In this document: positions 28,570-40,445 of the stretch, piece by piece
Layout: every line of letters begins with the position of its first letter
How positions within the stretch are numbered: position 1 is the first letter of the stretch
Origin: Sutcliffiella horikoshii
GTDB taxonomy: Bacteria > Bacillota > Bacilli > Bacillales > Bacillaceae_I
Assembly (NCBI GenBank): GCA_001636495.1
Contig: KV440964.1
Coordinates: forward strand, 1,876,666-1,940,665
DNA: 64,000 nucleotides
Reading direction: 5' to 3'
The notes under the pieces: generated by a model
Database searches by the model: none
Told to the model about the DNA's origin: nothing
What the model saw: only the letters and a program-made list of their open reading frames with translations
Translations under genes and position numbers: made by a program

Positions 28570-28854
28570 ATGCTGAAGAAGTTTCGTTCCCGAATGAACA
28601 ATTGGATCACTAACAATATGGAATTACCCGCAGATGTGATGATGGATCTGCCGCGAATAACGATGATAGGACAAATACATATATATATTGAAAATCACCG
28701 GGGTTTAATAACGTTCAGCGATACGGAAATCCGTTTGTTGCTGAAACAAGGACAGCTCTTGGTCAAAGGGGATTCGTTTGTGATTAGAACTATATTGCCT
28801 GAAGAGATCCTGTTGGAAGGAAAAATCAGTCAAGTAATGTATTTGGAAGAATAA
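28570..28854 (+). CDS. yqfC: Sporulation protein YqfC
   Basis: The 94-residue protein starts MLKKFRSRMNNWITNNMELP and contains DVMMDLPRITMIGQIHIYIENHRG in its middle, the YabP/YqfC family pattern. The homologues are mother-cell proteins of sporulation under sigma-E; the biochemical role is unknown. AAAGGGGG lies upstream of the ATG. Paired with yqfD downstream (15-base gap), as in other spore formers. Confidence 0.92.
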   Translation: MLKKFRSRMNNWITNNMELPADVMMDLPRITMIGQIHIYIENHRGLITFSDTEIRLLLKQGQLLVKGDSFVIRTILPEEILLEGKISQVMYLEE

Positions 28855-28869
28855 TTTAGGGGGATTCAC

Positions 28870-30057
28870 ATGAAAAATCAATGGATGAACTTTTTTTCTG
28901 GTAGCGTAAAAATAATTATTCATGGAAAAGGTGTGGAAAGGTTCCTCAATGACTGTACACGCAACGGGATACAGATATGGAATGTAAAGAAAATGGGACA
29001 GGAGGCTTACACTTGTCATGTTCTTTTAAAAGATGTAAGGAAGCTGAGGTCCCTCATTAAGAGACAGGATTGTAAATTTAGGTTTTTGACAAGAAAAGGA
29101 TTGCCCTTTCTGGCACAGTATTCACTCAAAAATAGCGGGTTGATTGTAGGGGTTATCGCTTGCTTCTTTACCGTATTCTTATTATCGAATATGGTCTGGA
29201 GCATTGAAATTAAGGGAGCTGATCCTGCAACGGAGCATAAAATCATGCAGGAGCTGGACAAGCTTGGTGTGAAAAAAGGGAAATTTCAATTTTTCATTCA
29301 GGATGTCGAGAGTATTCAGCGCAATTTAACGGACACAATAAGTGAAATTACATGGATAGGTGTTGTCTTGAATGGGACATCCTACCATTTTGAAGTGGTG
29401 GAAAAAAATGAACCGAAAAAGATAGAAACCTTATCACCTAGAAGCTTGGTAGCCAAGAAAAAAGCAATCGTTGCAAAAATATATGTAGAAAAAGGACAAC
29501 CACTTGTTCAGGTGAATGATTATGTGGATAAAGGCCAGGTTTTGGTATCAGGATTGATAGGAAAAGAGGAAAATAAAAAGTCCATTGCAGCAGTAGGAGA
29601 GGTGCAGGGGGAAACGTGGTACTTAACACAAGTGGATATCCCTATTAAGACGACACTGCCCGTTTTGACAGGGGAAGCTTACAACAGGCATTATGCCAAA
29701 GTGGGCAGTCTGAAGATACCGGTATGGGGTTTTTTTAGTCCAGACTTTAAAAAGCAAGAAGAGTATGAAGCGGAGCGACCTTTTTATTTCTGGAAATGGA
29801 AGCTGCCATTTTCGTATGTAGGAAAAACCATCCACGAACAGGAAATCGTCGAGAGAATTTATGATGACGAAGAAGTGATTGAACAGGCGCTCGAGATGGG
29901 AAGAAATAAGGTTCTTTCCAATTTGGACGAAGATGCTGAGATAAAAGGAGAAAAAGTTTTGCGCACTCATAAGGAGAATGGTAAAGTAAGGGTAGATATA
30001 CATTACCAAGTCATTGAAAATATTGTAAAAATCGAACCAATTATTCAAGGAGACTAA
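28870..30057 (+). CDS. yqfD: Sporulation protein YqfD
   Basis: The 395-residue protein has a cytoplasmic N-terminal region and a membrane segment near residues 90-112 (IVGVIACFFTVFLLSNMVW). An extracytoplasmic domain follows, with the conserved GxxxG-like pattern of the YqfD family. YqfD and YqfC belong to the sigma-E regulon in B. subtilis. It is followed after four bases by phoH, so sporulation and vegetative transcription may overlap here. Confidence 0.93.
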   Translation: MKNQWMNFFSGSVKIIIHGKGVERFLNDCTRNGIQIWNVKKMGQEAYTCHVLLKDVRKLRSLIKRQDCKFRFLTRKGLPFLAQYSLKNSGLIVGVIACFFTVFLLSNMVWSIEIKGADPATEHKIMQELDKLGVKKGKFQFFIQDVESIQRNLTDTISEITWIGVVLNGTSYHFEVVEKNEPKKIETLSPRSLVAKKKAIVAKIYVEKGQPLVQVNDYVDKGQVLVSGLIGKEENKKSIAAVGEVQGETWYLTQVDIPIKTTLPVLTGEAYNRHYAKVGSLKIPVWGFFSPDFKKQEEYEAERPFYFWKWKLPFSYVGKTIHEQEIVERIYDDEEVIEQALEMGRNKVLSNLDEDAEIKGEKVLRTHKENGKVRVDIHYQVIENIVKIEPIIQGD

Positions 30058-30060
30058 TGA

Positions 30061-31026
30061 ATGTCAGAAGAACTAGTGATGATGAATCAACAATTAAATA
30101 ATCCGAACGAAGCAATTGCACTTTTTGGGAACCAAGATGTACATCTGAAAAGAATTGAAGAAGAGTTGAATGTTTCCATTGTGACACGTGGTGAAACAGT
30201 CAATGTTTCCGGTGATGCCAAACAGGTGGAAATAGTGGACATCGTCATTCAACAACTACTTCTAGTTATCCGCAAGGCTGTTTCCATCAGTGAGAGGGAT
30301 GTTATTTACGCCATACAGCTGGCAAAAGAAGGCAAGATAGACTCTTTTTTGGAGCTTTATGATGAAGAATTGACGAAGAATGTAAAGGGTAAATCCATCC
30401 GCGTCAAAACGTTGGGGCAGAGGCAGTATGTGTCCGCCATCCGCAAAAAAGATCTAGTATTCGGTATCGGTCCAGCGGGAACGGGTAAAACCTATTTGGC
30501 TGTCGTGATGGCGGTCACCGCATTGAAAAATGGACAAGTGAAGCGGATCATCCTGACACGACCTGCGGTGGAAGCAGGAGAAAGTCTGGGCTTCCTTCCA
30601 GGAGACCTGAAAGAAAAAGTAGATCCCTACCTACGGCCGTTATATGATGCGTTGCATGATGTGTTTGGATCTGAACACACACAAAGATTGATTGAAAGAG
30701 GGACAATCGAAATTGCTCCTTTGGCATATATGAGGGGCCGTACATTAGACGATGCATTTGTCATACTGGATGAAGCACAGAATACTACTGCTGCACAGAT
30801 GAAAATGTTCCTGACAAGACTTGGCTTTGGATCAAAAATGGTGATTACGGGAGATATCTCCCAAGTAGATCTCCCTAAAGGAATGAAGTCAGGACTAAGG
30901 GTTGTAAGAGACATACTAAAGAATACATCAGGAATCCAGTTTATCGAGCTGGAACAGTCCGATGTAGTACGTCACCCGTTGGTTGCTCGAATTATTGAAG
31001 CATATGATAAGTTGGAATCAAATTAA
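30061..31026 (+). CDS. phoH: PhoH-like ATPase
   Basis: The 321-residue P-loop NTPase has an N-terminal KH-like region (about 15-80) and Walker A GPAGTGKTYLAV (about residue 138). Walker B VILDEAQN and a motif III-like ITGDISQVDLP follow. PhoH proteins are linked to RNA metabolism; their position next to ybeY and pgpH is conserved across bacteria. The start ATG follows AAGGAGAC. Confidence 0.94.
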   Translation: MSEELVMMNQQLNNPNEAIALFGNQDVHLKRIEEELNVSIVTRGETVNVSGDAKQVEIVDIVIQQLLLVIRKAVSISERDVIYAIQLAKEGKIDSFLELYDEELTKNVKGKSIRVKTLGQRQYVSAIRKKDLVFGIGPAGTGKTYLAVVMAVTALKNGQVKRIILTRPAVEAGESLGFLPGDLKEKVDPYLRPLYDALHDVFGSEHTQRLIERGTIEIAPLAYMRGRTLDDAFVILDEAQNTTAAQMKMFLTRLGFGSKMVITGDISQVDLPKGMKSGLRVVRDILKNTSGIQFIELEQSDVVRHPLVARIIEAYDKLESN

Positions 31027-31049
31027 AGCCCCTTTATTGGGGCTCTTTC
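31025..31049 (+). terminator. Weak hairpin after phoH
   Basis: AAAGCCCC and GGGGCT with CTTT form an 8-bp stem over the phoH stop region. The T tract is short, so partial termination is more likely than a full stop. Confidence 0.4.
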
Positions 31050-31102
31050 GCTTGTAGTGGATAGAATTTCACGGCACGTCGTTTATGGAAGGGGAAAAAA
31101 AG

Positions 31103-33316
31103 GTGAAAAAGAAATCGGACCGACGGAGAATTTCTTTTCAGCACTTGAAGTCCTTTAAGTTTTATCATGTCATCATTTACATGTTATTAGGGCTTATCAT
31201 GTTCGGTATCATGTTCAGTAACGTGAAACCGGAGAAAATAAATGTACAGCTGTTTTCCAATGCAGAAAAGACCATTGTGGCACCACATAGCTTTGAAGAC
31301 AGGGAAGCAACAGAGAATCTGAGAAAAGAAGCGGAAGATAAAGTTCCTGACCAGTACAATCGAGACAAAGATCAAGCTTACCAACAGGTTGCCAGAGTGG
31401 AGAACTTTTTTGACGTTTTAATTGATACTAAGAAACAGGTGGCAGAACTCGAGAAAGCGCCAGTACCTCCCACTCCACCATCCGAAGGACAGGAAGATTC
31501 CGCTCAGGATCAAGACCCTCCGGAACCTGTCCAACTGACAGATACAGAGAAACTGAAGTTACTGGAGGAGTCGCTTGCCGGTCAGGTCCCTGAGCAATGG
31601 AACGATGAACTTGATGATGAAGATCTATTGTTTTTACTGGCTTCAAAGGAATCTGACCTTATCAGGTATAAAAATGCCTCTGTTACAGCAATCAACAATG
31701 CCATGTCTAGGGACATACATACATTAGAGAACTTGACTGAGGCGAGAAACAGTGCCAGAACGGAACTATCCCTATCAGGTAATGTTCCAAGTGTCATCAT
31801 TAATCTTTCGAGCCTTTCTGTCGTGCCTAATGTCATCTATGATTCTGCCCAGACGCAGGAGAAGCGGCAACAGGCAATCGATTCCGTTGAACCTGTAAGG
31901 ATTTCGCAAGGGGATACATTAGTGAAGGCAGGTCAATTCATAGATCGCGATATATATAGACTTCTTACTGTCGCGGGGTTTGTTGACCAATCAAACAGTA
32001 TTGCTCCATTTGTGGGATTATTGATTATTATTGGATTGATGATCTGCGCACTGGTTTATCTGTTTAAAAACATCGACACGACCATTCATAGTAAAAATAC
32101 GTATTTGACGATGTACTTGTTAATATTTTCCATTACGTTGATTTTGTTGAAGATCTTCAGTTTTTTCCAAACGATGAATACGACAGAAATCGGCTATATT
32201 GCACCAGTTGCAATGGGAGCCATGCTGATTAAAATGCTGATAAATGACCGCATCGCCATACTTTCGAGTATTATCTTCGGAATTTGTGGGAGCTTCATAT
32301 TTAATATGGTTCCGGGGGCGATGAACTATACAGTAGGTTCCTATCTTATCATCTCGGCTGTGGCATCAGTCCTGTTTTTGAATCAGCATAACAGACGTCT
32401 TACCATCCTGCAGACAGGCTTATTTGTATCATTCATCAACGTGGTAACGGTCATTGCGATGGTTCTGCTCACAAACAGGGATCTATCTGGAATGACTGAA
32501 TTATTGGAGCTTGGAGTTAACACGACTATGGCTATTGGTTCAGGCGTGGTTTCTGCTGTCCTGACCATCGGGATTTTGCCATTCTTCGAGGTAGGATTTG
32601 GAATGCTGTCTACGATGAAATTATTGGAGCTTTCCAACCCGAACCATCCATTATTAAGGAAAATCCTTATGGAAACCCCGGGAACATACCATCATAGCGT
32701 AATGGTTGCGAATTTGTCCGAATCAGCATGTGAAGCTGTGGGGGCAAATGGATTGCTTGCCCGTGTAGCATCCTATTATCATGATATTGGCAAAACTAAA
32801 AGGCCCCATTATTTCATTGAAAACCAAATGGGAAGATCCAATCCCCATGATAAGCTTCCTCCTCAGACGAGCAGGAATATCATTGTCGCCCATGCGACGG
32901 ACGGGGCTCAAATACTGCGTGATCATAATATGCCAAAAGAAATCGTGGACATTGCAGCCCAACATCATGGGACTACCCTGTTAAAGTTCTTTTATTTTAA
33001 AGCGAAAGAGCAGAATGAACAAACCCAGGAAGAGGAGTACCGATATCCTGGACCGAAAGCATCCTCCAAAGAGGCAGCAATCGTGGGGACTGCTGATAGC
33101 ATTGAAGCGGCAGTAAGGTCTTTGAATAATCCAACCCCCGATAAAATAGAAAGTATTGTAAAAGCTATTATTAAAGATCGACTCCAGGATGGACAATATA
33201 GCGACTGTGCATTGACATTCAAGGAGCTTGAAGAAATCGGACAATCCTTCTGTGAAACGTTACAAGGAATCTTTCATTCGAGAATCGAGTACCCGAAAGG
33301 AGAGGAAGAATCATGA
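31103..33316 (+). CDS. pgpH: PgpH, 7TM-HD cyclic-di-AMP phosphodiesterase
   Basis: The protein has an N-terminal membrane helix, a large extracytoplasmic 7TMR-HDED domain (about 50-290) and seven membrane helices (about 295-500). The cytoplasmic HD domain carries [22 protein letters not shown] and AAQHHGTT as metal-binding motifs. It hydrolyses c-di-AMP to pApA. I prefer GTG 31103, eight bases after GGAAGGGG, over ATG 31085, which has no site. The choice changes only six residues. It overlaps ybeY by four bases. Confidence 0.93.
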   Translation: MKKKSDRRRISFQHLKSFKFYHVIIYMLLGLIMFGIMFSNVKPEKINVQLFSNAEKTIVAPHSFEDREATENLRKEAEDKVPDQYNRDKDQAYQQVARVENFFDVLIDTKKQVAELEKAPVPPTPPSEGQEDSAQDQDPPEPVQLTDTEKLKLLEESLAGQVPEQWNDELDDEDLLFLLASKESDLIRYKNASVTAINNAMSRDIHTLENLTEARNSARTELSLSGNVPSVIINLSSLSVVPNVIYDSAQTQEKRQQAIDSVEPVRISQGDTLVKAGQFIDRDIYRLLTVAGFVDQSNSIAPFVGLLIIIGLMICALVYLFKNIDTTIHSKNTYLTMYLLIFSITLILLKIFSFFQTMNTTEIGYIAPVAMGAMLIKMLINDRIAILSSIIFGICGSFIFNMVPGAMNYTVGSYLIISAVASVLFLNQHNRRLTILQTGLFVSFINVVTVIAMVLLTNRDLSGMTELLELGVNTTMAIGSGVVSAVLTIGILPFFEVGFGMLSTMKLLELSNPNHPLLRKILMETPGTYHHSVMVANLSESACEAVGANGLLARVASYYHDIGKTKRPHYFIENQMGRSNPHDKLPPQTSRNIIVAHATDGAQILRDHNMPKEIVDIAAQHHGTTLLKFFYFKAKEQNEQTQEEEYRYPGPKASSKEAAIVGTADSIEAAVRSLNNPTPDKIESIVKAIIKDRLQDGQYSDCALTFKELEEIGQSFCETLQGIFHSRIEYPKGEEES

Positions 33317-33786
33317 TGGAAATTGATATGCTAGATGAAACGTCAAGGCTGACTGATGAGCAATGGAAGGGTATTAAAGACTTGCTGATCTTTGCTGCGG
33401 ATAAAGAATCCATCCAAGCTGGTGCTGAACTATCGGTCACCTTTGTGGATAATGAAAAAATCCAGCAAATTAACCGCGAATACCGAGATAAGGACCGCCC
33501 TACAGATGTCATTTCTTTTGCCATGGAGGAAATGGGCGAGGGTGAAATGGAGATTCATTATGAGGATGCAGCACCAAGGATGCTTGGAGACATCATCATA
33601 TCCATTCAAAGAGCGGAAGAACAGGCAGAAGAATATGGACATTCCGTAAAGCGCGAGCTTGGATTTCTTGCGCTTCATGGGCTATTGCACTTGCTAGGGT
33701 ATGACCACGAAAACGAAGCGGATGAAAAAGTGATGTTTGATAAACAGAAGGAAATTTTGGATGCATATGGACTCACGCGATCGTAA
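33313..33786 (+). CDS. ybeY: YbeY, endoribonuclease for rRNA maturation
   Basis: The 157-residue metalloprotein carries the family motif [12 protein letters not shown] (three histidines of the HxxxHxxGxDH zinc site), with PTDVISF and RMLGDIIIS before it. It acts in 16S rRNA 3'-end maturation and ribosome quality control. The ATG overlaps the pgpH stop. Its 3' end overlaps the start of dgkA, suggesting translational coupling. Confidence 0.95.
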   Translation: MMEIDMLDETSRLTDEQWKGIKDLLIFAADKESIQAGAELSVTFVDNEKIQQINREYRDKDRPTDVISFAMEEMGEGEMEIHYEDAAPRMLGDIIISIQRAEEQAEEYGHSVKRELGFLALHGLLHLLGYDHENEADEKVMFDKQKEILDAYGLTRS

Positions 33787-34156
33787 CAATAAAGGGTACC
33801 GGGGTTCCTTTACTCGCAGTTTTTCCTATGCCTTTGAAGGACTGTTATTTGTACTTCGAACAGAAAGAAACATTAAATTTCACGTAATTATAGCTGTTAT
33901 GATGATTGCGTTATCCTTATACTTTGATATTACAAAAGTGGAGTGGCTTATTCTTTTCCTGGTTATAGGGGGAATGTTCGTCATTGAAATCATTAATACA
34001 GCGATTGAAAATGCGGTGGATCTTGTAACGGAGGAGTTCCACCCTCTGGCAAAAACGGCAAAAGATGTGGCGGCTTCTGCGGCCTTAGTTTTTGCTTGTA
34101 TCTCTGTTATAATTGGTGTAATCTTATTTGGCCCTTATGTAATGGCACACCTTTAA
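33761..34156 (+). CDS. dgkA: DgkA, undecaprenol/diacylglycerol kinase family membrane protein
   Basis: The protein of about 131 residues has three membrane helices and the family signature [14 protein letters not shown], whose acidic residues bind metal and ATP, with RTERNIKFH before. In Gram-positives this enzyme is mainly an undecaprenol kinase that recycles the cell-wall carrier lipid. The ATG at 33761 lies inside the end of ybeY, eight bases after AGAAGGA. ATG 33767 is an alternative. The upstream ATG at 33737 is unlikely. Confidence 0.9.
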   Translation: MHMDSRDRNNKGYRGSFTRSFSYAFEGLLFVLRTERNIKFHVIIAVMMIALSLYFDITKVEWLILFLVIGGMFVIEIINTAIENAVDLVTEEFHPLAKTAKDVAASAALVFACISVIIGVILFGPYVMAHL

Positions 34157-34206
34157 ATAAATTGAAAATTTAAAATTTTTTATATTTTTATTTAATTTGA
34201 GGGTGA

Positions 34207-35587
<1,381 letters not shown>

Positions 35588-35733
35588 TCGGGAAGACGAG
35601 CGGAACGCAGTCAAATCATAACAGGAAATTTACAATATTTATCTAACATGTTTTGACCCTTCTACGGTCATCATAGTCATATAGGAATTGGAATAAGCTG
35701 CTGGTCTTTACTACAGAAAGGGTGGGGTTTACA

Positions 35734-35874
35734 ATGTTGGATTTTACCTGGAGGGTCTTTAAGGAAACAGGTAATATTGATACCTATCTTCTTTTTAAAG
35801 AGCTTGAAAAAGATAATGGCGAGATACCCGAACAGACAGAAGAGCTAGCGAATAGTGACTTACCAATTTCATAA
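35734..35874 (+). CDS. yqzL: YqzL family small protein
   Basis: This 46-residue protein begins MLDFTWRVFKETGNIDTYLL and ends LPIS. Start, length and position between era and recO match the YqzL-like family. It is soluble and acidic at the end. Function unknown. The ribosome binding site GGTGGGG lies about six bases before the ATG, and a terminator follows within 25 bases. It is too short for ordinary ORF cutoffs. Confidence 0.88.
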   Translation: MLDFTWRVFKETGNIDTYLLFKELEKDNGEIPEQTEELANSDLPIS

Positions 35875-35894
35875 TGACAGATGATTAAATAATG

Positions 35895-35938
35895 AAGGCA
35901 ATTTGCACACTCGGATGTTGTGGATTGCCTTTTTATTT
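35895..35938 (+). terminator. Intrinsic terminator after yqzL
   Basis: AAGGCAAT pairs with ATTGCCTT across a long loop with partial inner pairing, then TTTATTTT. Confidence 0.7.
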
Positions 35939-35988
35939 TGCAAACTTTACAATGATTAAAAGCCTGAAAAAAATGGACGGTGTACGAT

Positions 35989-36765
35989 TTGCTACATAAA
36001 TGTGAAGGTATTGTCATTCGAACGAATGCCTATGGAGAAAATAATAAAATTGTTACCATTTATTCCAAGGAGCTTGGGAAAGTGGGAGTGATGGCCAGGG
36101 GTGCGAACAAACCGAGCAGCCGCTTCACCGCTGTCTCTCAATTGTTTTCCCATGGGACCTTCGTCTTCCAAAGGGGAACAGGGCTTGGAAGCCTACAGCA
36201 AGGAGAAATCATGGAGTCCATGAGGTCCATCAGAGAGGATATCTTCCTTACCGCTTACGCCTCATTTGTCGTTGAACTGATGGATAGAACAACCGATGAA
36301 GGCAAACGAAATGCTGCGCTATATGAACTGCTCTATCAGGTTCTGCACTATATAAACGAAGGCTTTGATGCGGAAATATTGACATTTATTTTTGAAATGA
36401 AGATGTGCGATGTAATTGGAATCACACCGGAACTGAATCGTTGTGCATCTTGCGGAGCAACGGAAGGAACATTTGCCTTTTCCATAAAAGAAGGAGGTTT
36501 CCTTTGCAACAGATGCTTCCATAAGGATCCATATCTTATCAAAGTATCACCATCCACGTTGAGACTGTTACGTACTTTTTACTACTATGACCTGAATCGA
36601 ATCGGCAACCTTTCGTTAAAAGAAGAGACAAGAAAAGAGCTTCGTTTCATCATAGATGAATATTACGAAGCTTATTCAGGGATAATGTTAAAATCCAAAA
36701 GATTTTTAAAACAAATAGGTTCGTTAAAAGCGAATCTTCCTGAAAAAAAAGAAAAACCGGATTGA
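35989..36765 (+). CDS. recO: RecO, DNA repair and recombination mediator
   Basis: The protein has an N-terminal OB fold (CEGIVIRTNAYGENNKIVTIY), a helical domain and a zinc site made by CASC and CNRC (about residues 147-168). RecO helps load RecA onto SSB-coated DNA together with RecR. I chose TTG 35989, placing the start at MLHKCEGIV as in the family and five bases after GGACGGTG, giving 258 residues. A GTG nine bases upstream lies in that site. It precedes the glyQS T-box. Confidence 0.92.
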   Translation: MLHKCEGIVIRTNAYGENNKIVTIYSKELGKVGVMARGANKPSSRFTAVSQLFSHGTFVFQRGTGLGSLQQGEIMESMRSIREDIFLTAYASFVVELMDRTTDEGKRNAALYELLYQVLHYINEGFDAEILTFIFEMKMCDVIGITPELNRCASCGATEGTFAFSIKEGGFLCNRCFHKDPYLIKVSPSTLRLLRTFYYYDLNRIGNLSLKEETRKELRFIIDEYYEAYSGIMLKSKRFLKQIGSLKANLPEKKEKPD

Positions 36766-36790
36766 CTTTGCAAAAGAAATCATATATTAT
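36762..36790 (+). promoter_or_regulatory. Sigma-A promoter of glyQ-glyS
   Basis: TTGACT (36762-36767) and TATTAT (36785-36790) are 17 bases apart. The -35 overlaps the recO stop. Confidence 0.75.
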
Positions 36791-36796
36791 CCAATT

Positions 36797-37028
36797 ACAT
36801 TCATAAAGATTGCGTTGAAGGAAAGTAGTACTTATCAAACTCGATTAAAGCGAACCTAGGGTGGTGGGAGCTAGGGAATCAAGAGATAAGGAAGGCGTTC
36901 TGGAGCGATACGGATAAAGTGGTAAAAGGGTCGTTATCCTTTTACAAATAGGGTGGAACCGCGGGAGAACCTCTCGTCCCTATGCTGACAACAACTGTTG
37001 GCATAGAGACAAGAGGTTCTCCCTTTTT
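36797..37028 (+). ncRNA. Glycyl T-box riboswitch with terminator
   Basis: The leader shows the stem I start (GAAGGAAAGTAGT), an AGCGAACC...GGTGGGAGCTAGGG stem I apical pattern and a likely specifier GGC at 36894-36896 (glycine codon). The T-box bulge sequence AGGGTGGAACCGCG follows at about 36950. A 12-bp terminator stem (GGGAGAACCTCT with AGAGGTTCTCCC, 36963-37023) is followed by five T. Uncharged tRNA-Gly should stabilise the antiterminator and switch on glyQS. Confidence 0.95.
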
Positions 37029-37096
37029 GTACTCAAGCCAACAAATAGGTTAAGACGCTTTGTAATATGAATACTTAAAATCAGAGTAGTCTTTGA

Positions 37097-37223
37097 GCTG
37101 ATGATTGGAGCGAAAGGCGTAGACTCCAGCGGGAGGTAGCGGTAGGTTGAGACCCCGCAACGAAGTGAGGAGGCTCAACCACACGCCCCGCGGAAAGCGA
37201 AGCCTGGCGCGCAAATCAACAGC
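37097..37223 (+). repeat. Dispersed structured repeat, copy 4 (glyQS leader)
   Basis: Outer arms GCTGATGATT and AATCAACAGC enclose inner arms of the second subtype (GCGGTAGGTTGAG with CTCAACCACACGC). It sits between the T-box terminator and glyQ, so it is part of the 5' untranslated region of every glyQS message. Confidence 0.88.
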
Positions 37224-37264
37224 GTCGTTCAATAGTACCCCAATAAAAAAAGGAAGGTGTCACA

Positions 37265-38152
37265 ATGAACATCCAAAACATGATCCTGACCCTGCAAAAC
37301 CACTGGTCAGAACAAGGCTGCATCCTCATGCAAGCATACGACGTAGAAAAAGGTGCCGGAACAATGAGCCCCTACACATTCCTAAGAAGCATCGGCCCAG
37401 AGCCATGGAATGTCGCATACGTAGAACCATCCAGAAGACCTGTCGACGGCCGCTACGGGGAAAACCCGAACCGTCTATATCAACACCATCAGTTCCAAGT
37501 CATCATGAAACCATCACCCGACAACATCCAAGAACTTTATCTAGAATCTCTGAAAAAACTCGGAATTGATCCTCTAAAGCATGATATCCGATTTGTAGAA
37601 GACAACTGGGAAGCACCAACCCTTGGAGCGGCAGGACTTGGCTGGGAAGTGTGGCTGGATGGGATGGAAATCACCCAGTTTACCTACTTCCAACAGGTTG
37701 GTGGTATCGAGTGTAAACCGGTTTCTGTAGAAATCACATACGGAATTGAGCGTCTTGCTTCCTACATCCAGGACAAAGAAAATGTATTCGACCTGGAATG
37801 GACGGAAGGATTCACGGTTCGCGATATCTTCTTGCAACCGGAATATGAACATTCCAAATATACGTTTGAAACATCTGATCCAGATATGCTGTTCTCTTTA
37901 TTTGATATCTATGAGAAAGAAGCACACCGTCAGATGGACCATGGACTGGTTCACCCTGCCTATGATTATGTACTTAAATGCTCGCACACGTTCAACCAAT
38001 TAGATGCACGTGGGGCCATTTCCGTTACAGAACGAACAGGCTATATCGGCCGCGTCAGAAACCTCGCTCGTAAAGTCGCAAGGACTTTCTATGAGGAAAG
38101 AGAAAAGCTTGGTTTCCCAATTTTGAAAAAGGAGGAGAGCACACATGAATAA
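37265..38152 (+). CDS. glyQ: Glycyl-tRNA synthetase alpha subunit
   Basis: The 295-residue class II synthetase subunit starts with the typical [14 protein letters not shown]. It contains [26 protein letters not shown], the FQVIMKP strand and [13 protein letters not shown] (motif 3). It forms an alpha2-beta2 enzyme with GlyS that charges tRNA-Gly. AAGGAAGGTG precedes the ATG. It is controlled by the upstream T-box and overlaps glyS by eight bases. Confidence 0.97.
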   Translation: MNIQNMILTLQNHWSEQGCILMQAYDVEKGAGTMSPYTFLRSIGPEPWNVAYVEPSRRPVDGRYGENPNRLYQHHQFQVIMKPSPDNIQELYLESLKKLGIDPLKHDIRFVEDNWEAPTLGAAGLGWEVWLDGMEITQFTYFQQVGGIECKPVSVEITYGIERLASYIQDKENVFDLEWTEGFTVRDIFLQPEYEHSKYTFETSDPDMLFSLFDIYEKEAHRQMDHGLVHPAYDYVLKCSHTFNQLDARGAISVTERTGYIGRVRNLARKVARTFYEEREKLGFPILKKEESTHE

Positions 38153-40226
38153 GAAAGACTTTTTATTTGAAATCGGATTAGAAGAGATGCCGGCACGCTT
38201 TGTGACGGATTCCATGAATCAGCTTCAGGAAAAAGTGAAAAGCTGGCTGGAAACGAATCAGCTTGCCTATGAGAACGTTCATGCGTATTCTACTCCAAGA
38301 AGACTAGCAGTCGTAGTGGAAGGGCTCGCGGAAAAACAAGAAGATGTTACGTTGGAAGCAAAAGGTCCTGCCAAGAAGGTCGCTTTGACACCGGACGGAG
38401 AATGGTCAAAAGCAGCACAAGGTTTCACAAGAGGCCAAGGATTGACCGTGGAAGATATATATTTTAAAGAAATCAATGGTGTGGAATATGTACATGTACA
38501 AAAGCATGTGGAAGGAAAAGAAACGAATGAGATTCTTAGCTCTATAGCTTCTGTGGCAACAAGCCTGCACTTTCCTAAAAATATGCGCTGGGCTGATGAG
38601 GACCTAAGGTATGTTCGTCCGATAAAATGGCTGATTGCCCTATTTGGTGAGGAAATCATCCCGGTTGAAATAGCAAAAGTAAAGTCAGACCGAGTTTCTT
38701 CTGGACATCGTTTTCTTGGAGGTCAGGTGGAACTGAAGGATGCTGGAAGTTATGTGGAAGAGATGCTTTCTAACTACGTAATCGTCGATGCAGCGGAAAG
38801 AAAAGAAGCAATCAGGAAGCAACTGTCCATTATCGGACAAGAAAATGGTTGGAACATTCCAGTAGACGAAGATCTTCTTGAAGAAGTAAACAATCTTGTA
38901 GAATATCCTACTGCATTGTTTGGGACTTTCGAGTCGGAATACCTGTCCTTGCCGGAAGAAGTACTGATTACGTCCATGAAAGAACATCAGCGCTATTTTC
39001 CAGTAAAAAGCGTTGAGGGAACACTTCTTCCTTATTTCGTAACGGTCCGCAACGGAAATCATGAGAACCTGGATATTGTAGCAAGAGGAAATGAAAAAGT
39101 ATTGCGAGCAAGACTGTCCGATGCCGCATTTTTCTCTAAAGAAGACGAAAAGATGGTCATTGAGGAAGCGGTAAAAAAATTGGATAAAATTGTGTTCCAT
39201 GAAGAAATCGGAACAACTGGTGATAAAGTAAGACGTGTCCAAACCATTGCGGCAGATCTCGGAGAACTTCTACATGTAGATGAGGAAACGAAAAACCACG
39301 TGAAACGAGCAGCATCCATCTATAAATTTGACCTTGTATCCCACATGGTCTATGAATTCCCAGAACTGCAAGGAATCATGGGTGAAAAATATGCAGTGGC
39401 AAAAGGCGAAAGTCCCGTAGTTGCAAGGGCGATAAATGAGCATTATATGCCACGATCTGCAGAAGATCAAACACCAACAACTGATGTAGGTGCCATCCTG
39501 AGTATTGCAGAAAAAATGGATACCATTGTCGGATTCTTTGCAATCGGGGTAATTCCTACAGGTTCACAGGATCCTTATGCGTTAAGAAGACAGGCATCAG
39601 GAATCATCCAAACAATCATCAACAAGCAGTGGAGCCTTTCATTAGAGAAGTTCATTCTGTCCGTAGTGGAGCGTTACGCAGAGAGAGGGATTGCGAAGAA
39701 GGATACAGAGGCAATTCTTGATGATCTTTTGGCATTCTTCAAATTACGCCTTAAAAATAATCTATCCGAGCGCGGTGTACGTTACGATATAGTGGAGGCG
39801 TCCCTAGAGCTTCCATTGGAAAATATCTGCTCCACAGTGAAAAAAGCCAAGACGCTTGATGTGAAGAAAAATGAAGCGAACTTTAAAGAAACAATGGAAT
39901 CCTTTAGTCGTGTATGTAATATTGCTAAAAAAGCCACAAACACTGTCGATGTTCAACAAGAACTATTGAAGCAAGCTGAAGAGCAGGAGCTTTATCGACA
40001 ATATACGAATAAAAAGGAACGTGTCTTACACGCGGCAGCAGCTCAGGATTTCGTTACGGCCTATGACGAGCTTGCTTCCTTGAAGCCTGCCATTGATGCA
40101 TTCTTTGATAATATCATGGTAATGACAGATGATGAGGCGATCAAAACAAATCGCCTTGCATTAATGGATAGCCTTTCTAAAGTCATTTCCATTTTCGGGA
40201 ATGTTAATGGGATCATCGTCAAGTAA
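38145..40226 (+). CDS. glyS: Glycyl-tRNA synthetase beta subunit
   Basis: The 693-residue beta subunit begins [14 protein letters not shown], with [18 protein letters not shown] and an HD-like domain ([22 protein letters not shown]) followed by [11 protein letters not shown]-terminal anticodon-binding part recognises tRNA-Gly. The ATG lies inside the glyQ end with a GGAGGAG site, suggesting balanced expression of the two subunits. A terminator follows. Confidence 0.97.
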   Translation: MNKKDFLFEIGLEEMPARFVTDSMNQLQEKVKSWLETNQLAYENVHAYSTPRRLAVVVEGLAEKQEDVTLEAKGPAKKVALTPDGEWSKAAQGFTRGQGLTVEDIYFKEINGVEYVHVQKHVEGKETNEILSSIASVATSLHFPKNMRWADEDLRYVRPIKWLIALFGEEIIPVEIAKVKSDRVSSGHRFLGGQVELKDAGSYVEEMLSNYVIVDAAERKEAIRKQLSIIGQENGWNIPVDEDLLEEVNNLVEYPTALFGTFESEYLSLPEEVLITSMKEHQRYFPVKSVEGTLLPYFVTVRNGNHENLDIVARGNEKVLRARLSDAAFFSKEDEKMVIEEAVKKLDKIVFHEEIGTTGDKVRRVQTIAADLGELLHVDEETKNHVKRAASIYKFDLVSHMVYEFPELQGIMGEKYAVAKGESPVVARAINEHYMPRSAEDQTPTTDVGAILSIAEKMDTIVGFFAIGVIPTGSQDPYALRRQASGIIQTIINKQWSLSLEKFILSVVERYAERGIAKKDTEAILDDLLAFFKLRLKNNLSERGVRYDIVEASLELPLENICSTVKKAKTLDVKKNEANFKETMESFSRVCNIAKKATNTVDVQQELLKQAEEQELYRQYTNKKERVLHAAAAQDFVTAYDELASLKPAIDAFFDNIMVMTDDEAIKTNRLALMDSLSKVISIFGNVNGIIVK

Positions 40227-40274
40227 TTAGAAAAGACAAAGCCATAACCCTATGGTAAAATAGTTAAACATGCA

Positions 40275-40323
40275 AAAGAGGCTGACTAAAGGCATTACCT
40301 CACAATATTTAGTCAGCCTCTTT
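40275..40323 (+). terminator. Intrinsic terminator of glyQS
   Basis: A 16-bp perfect stem (AAAGAGGCTGACTAAA with TTTAGTCAGCCTCTTT) encloses a 17-base loop. The T tract is short. Confidence 0.8.
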
Positions 40324-40445
40324 CCAATTCTTCTGTTTATCAGTATAATTAGTATATATCAATTACATATACAGTATGTCACAAATAGAAAAGCGGAAGG
40401 CAAGTTATTAACCGCATTCCATAACCCAATAGGTGGTGAACGACA

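Noticed and set aside
37147-37569. 140-codon plus-strand ORF
   Set aside because: It starts inside repeat copy 4 and continues out of frame through glyQ.
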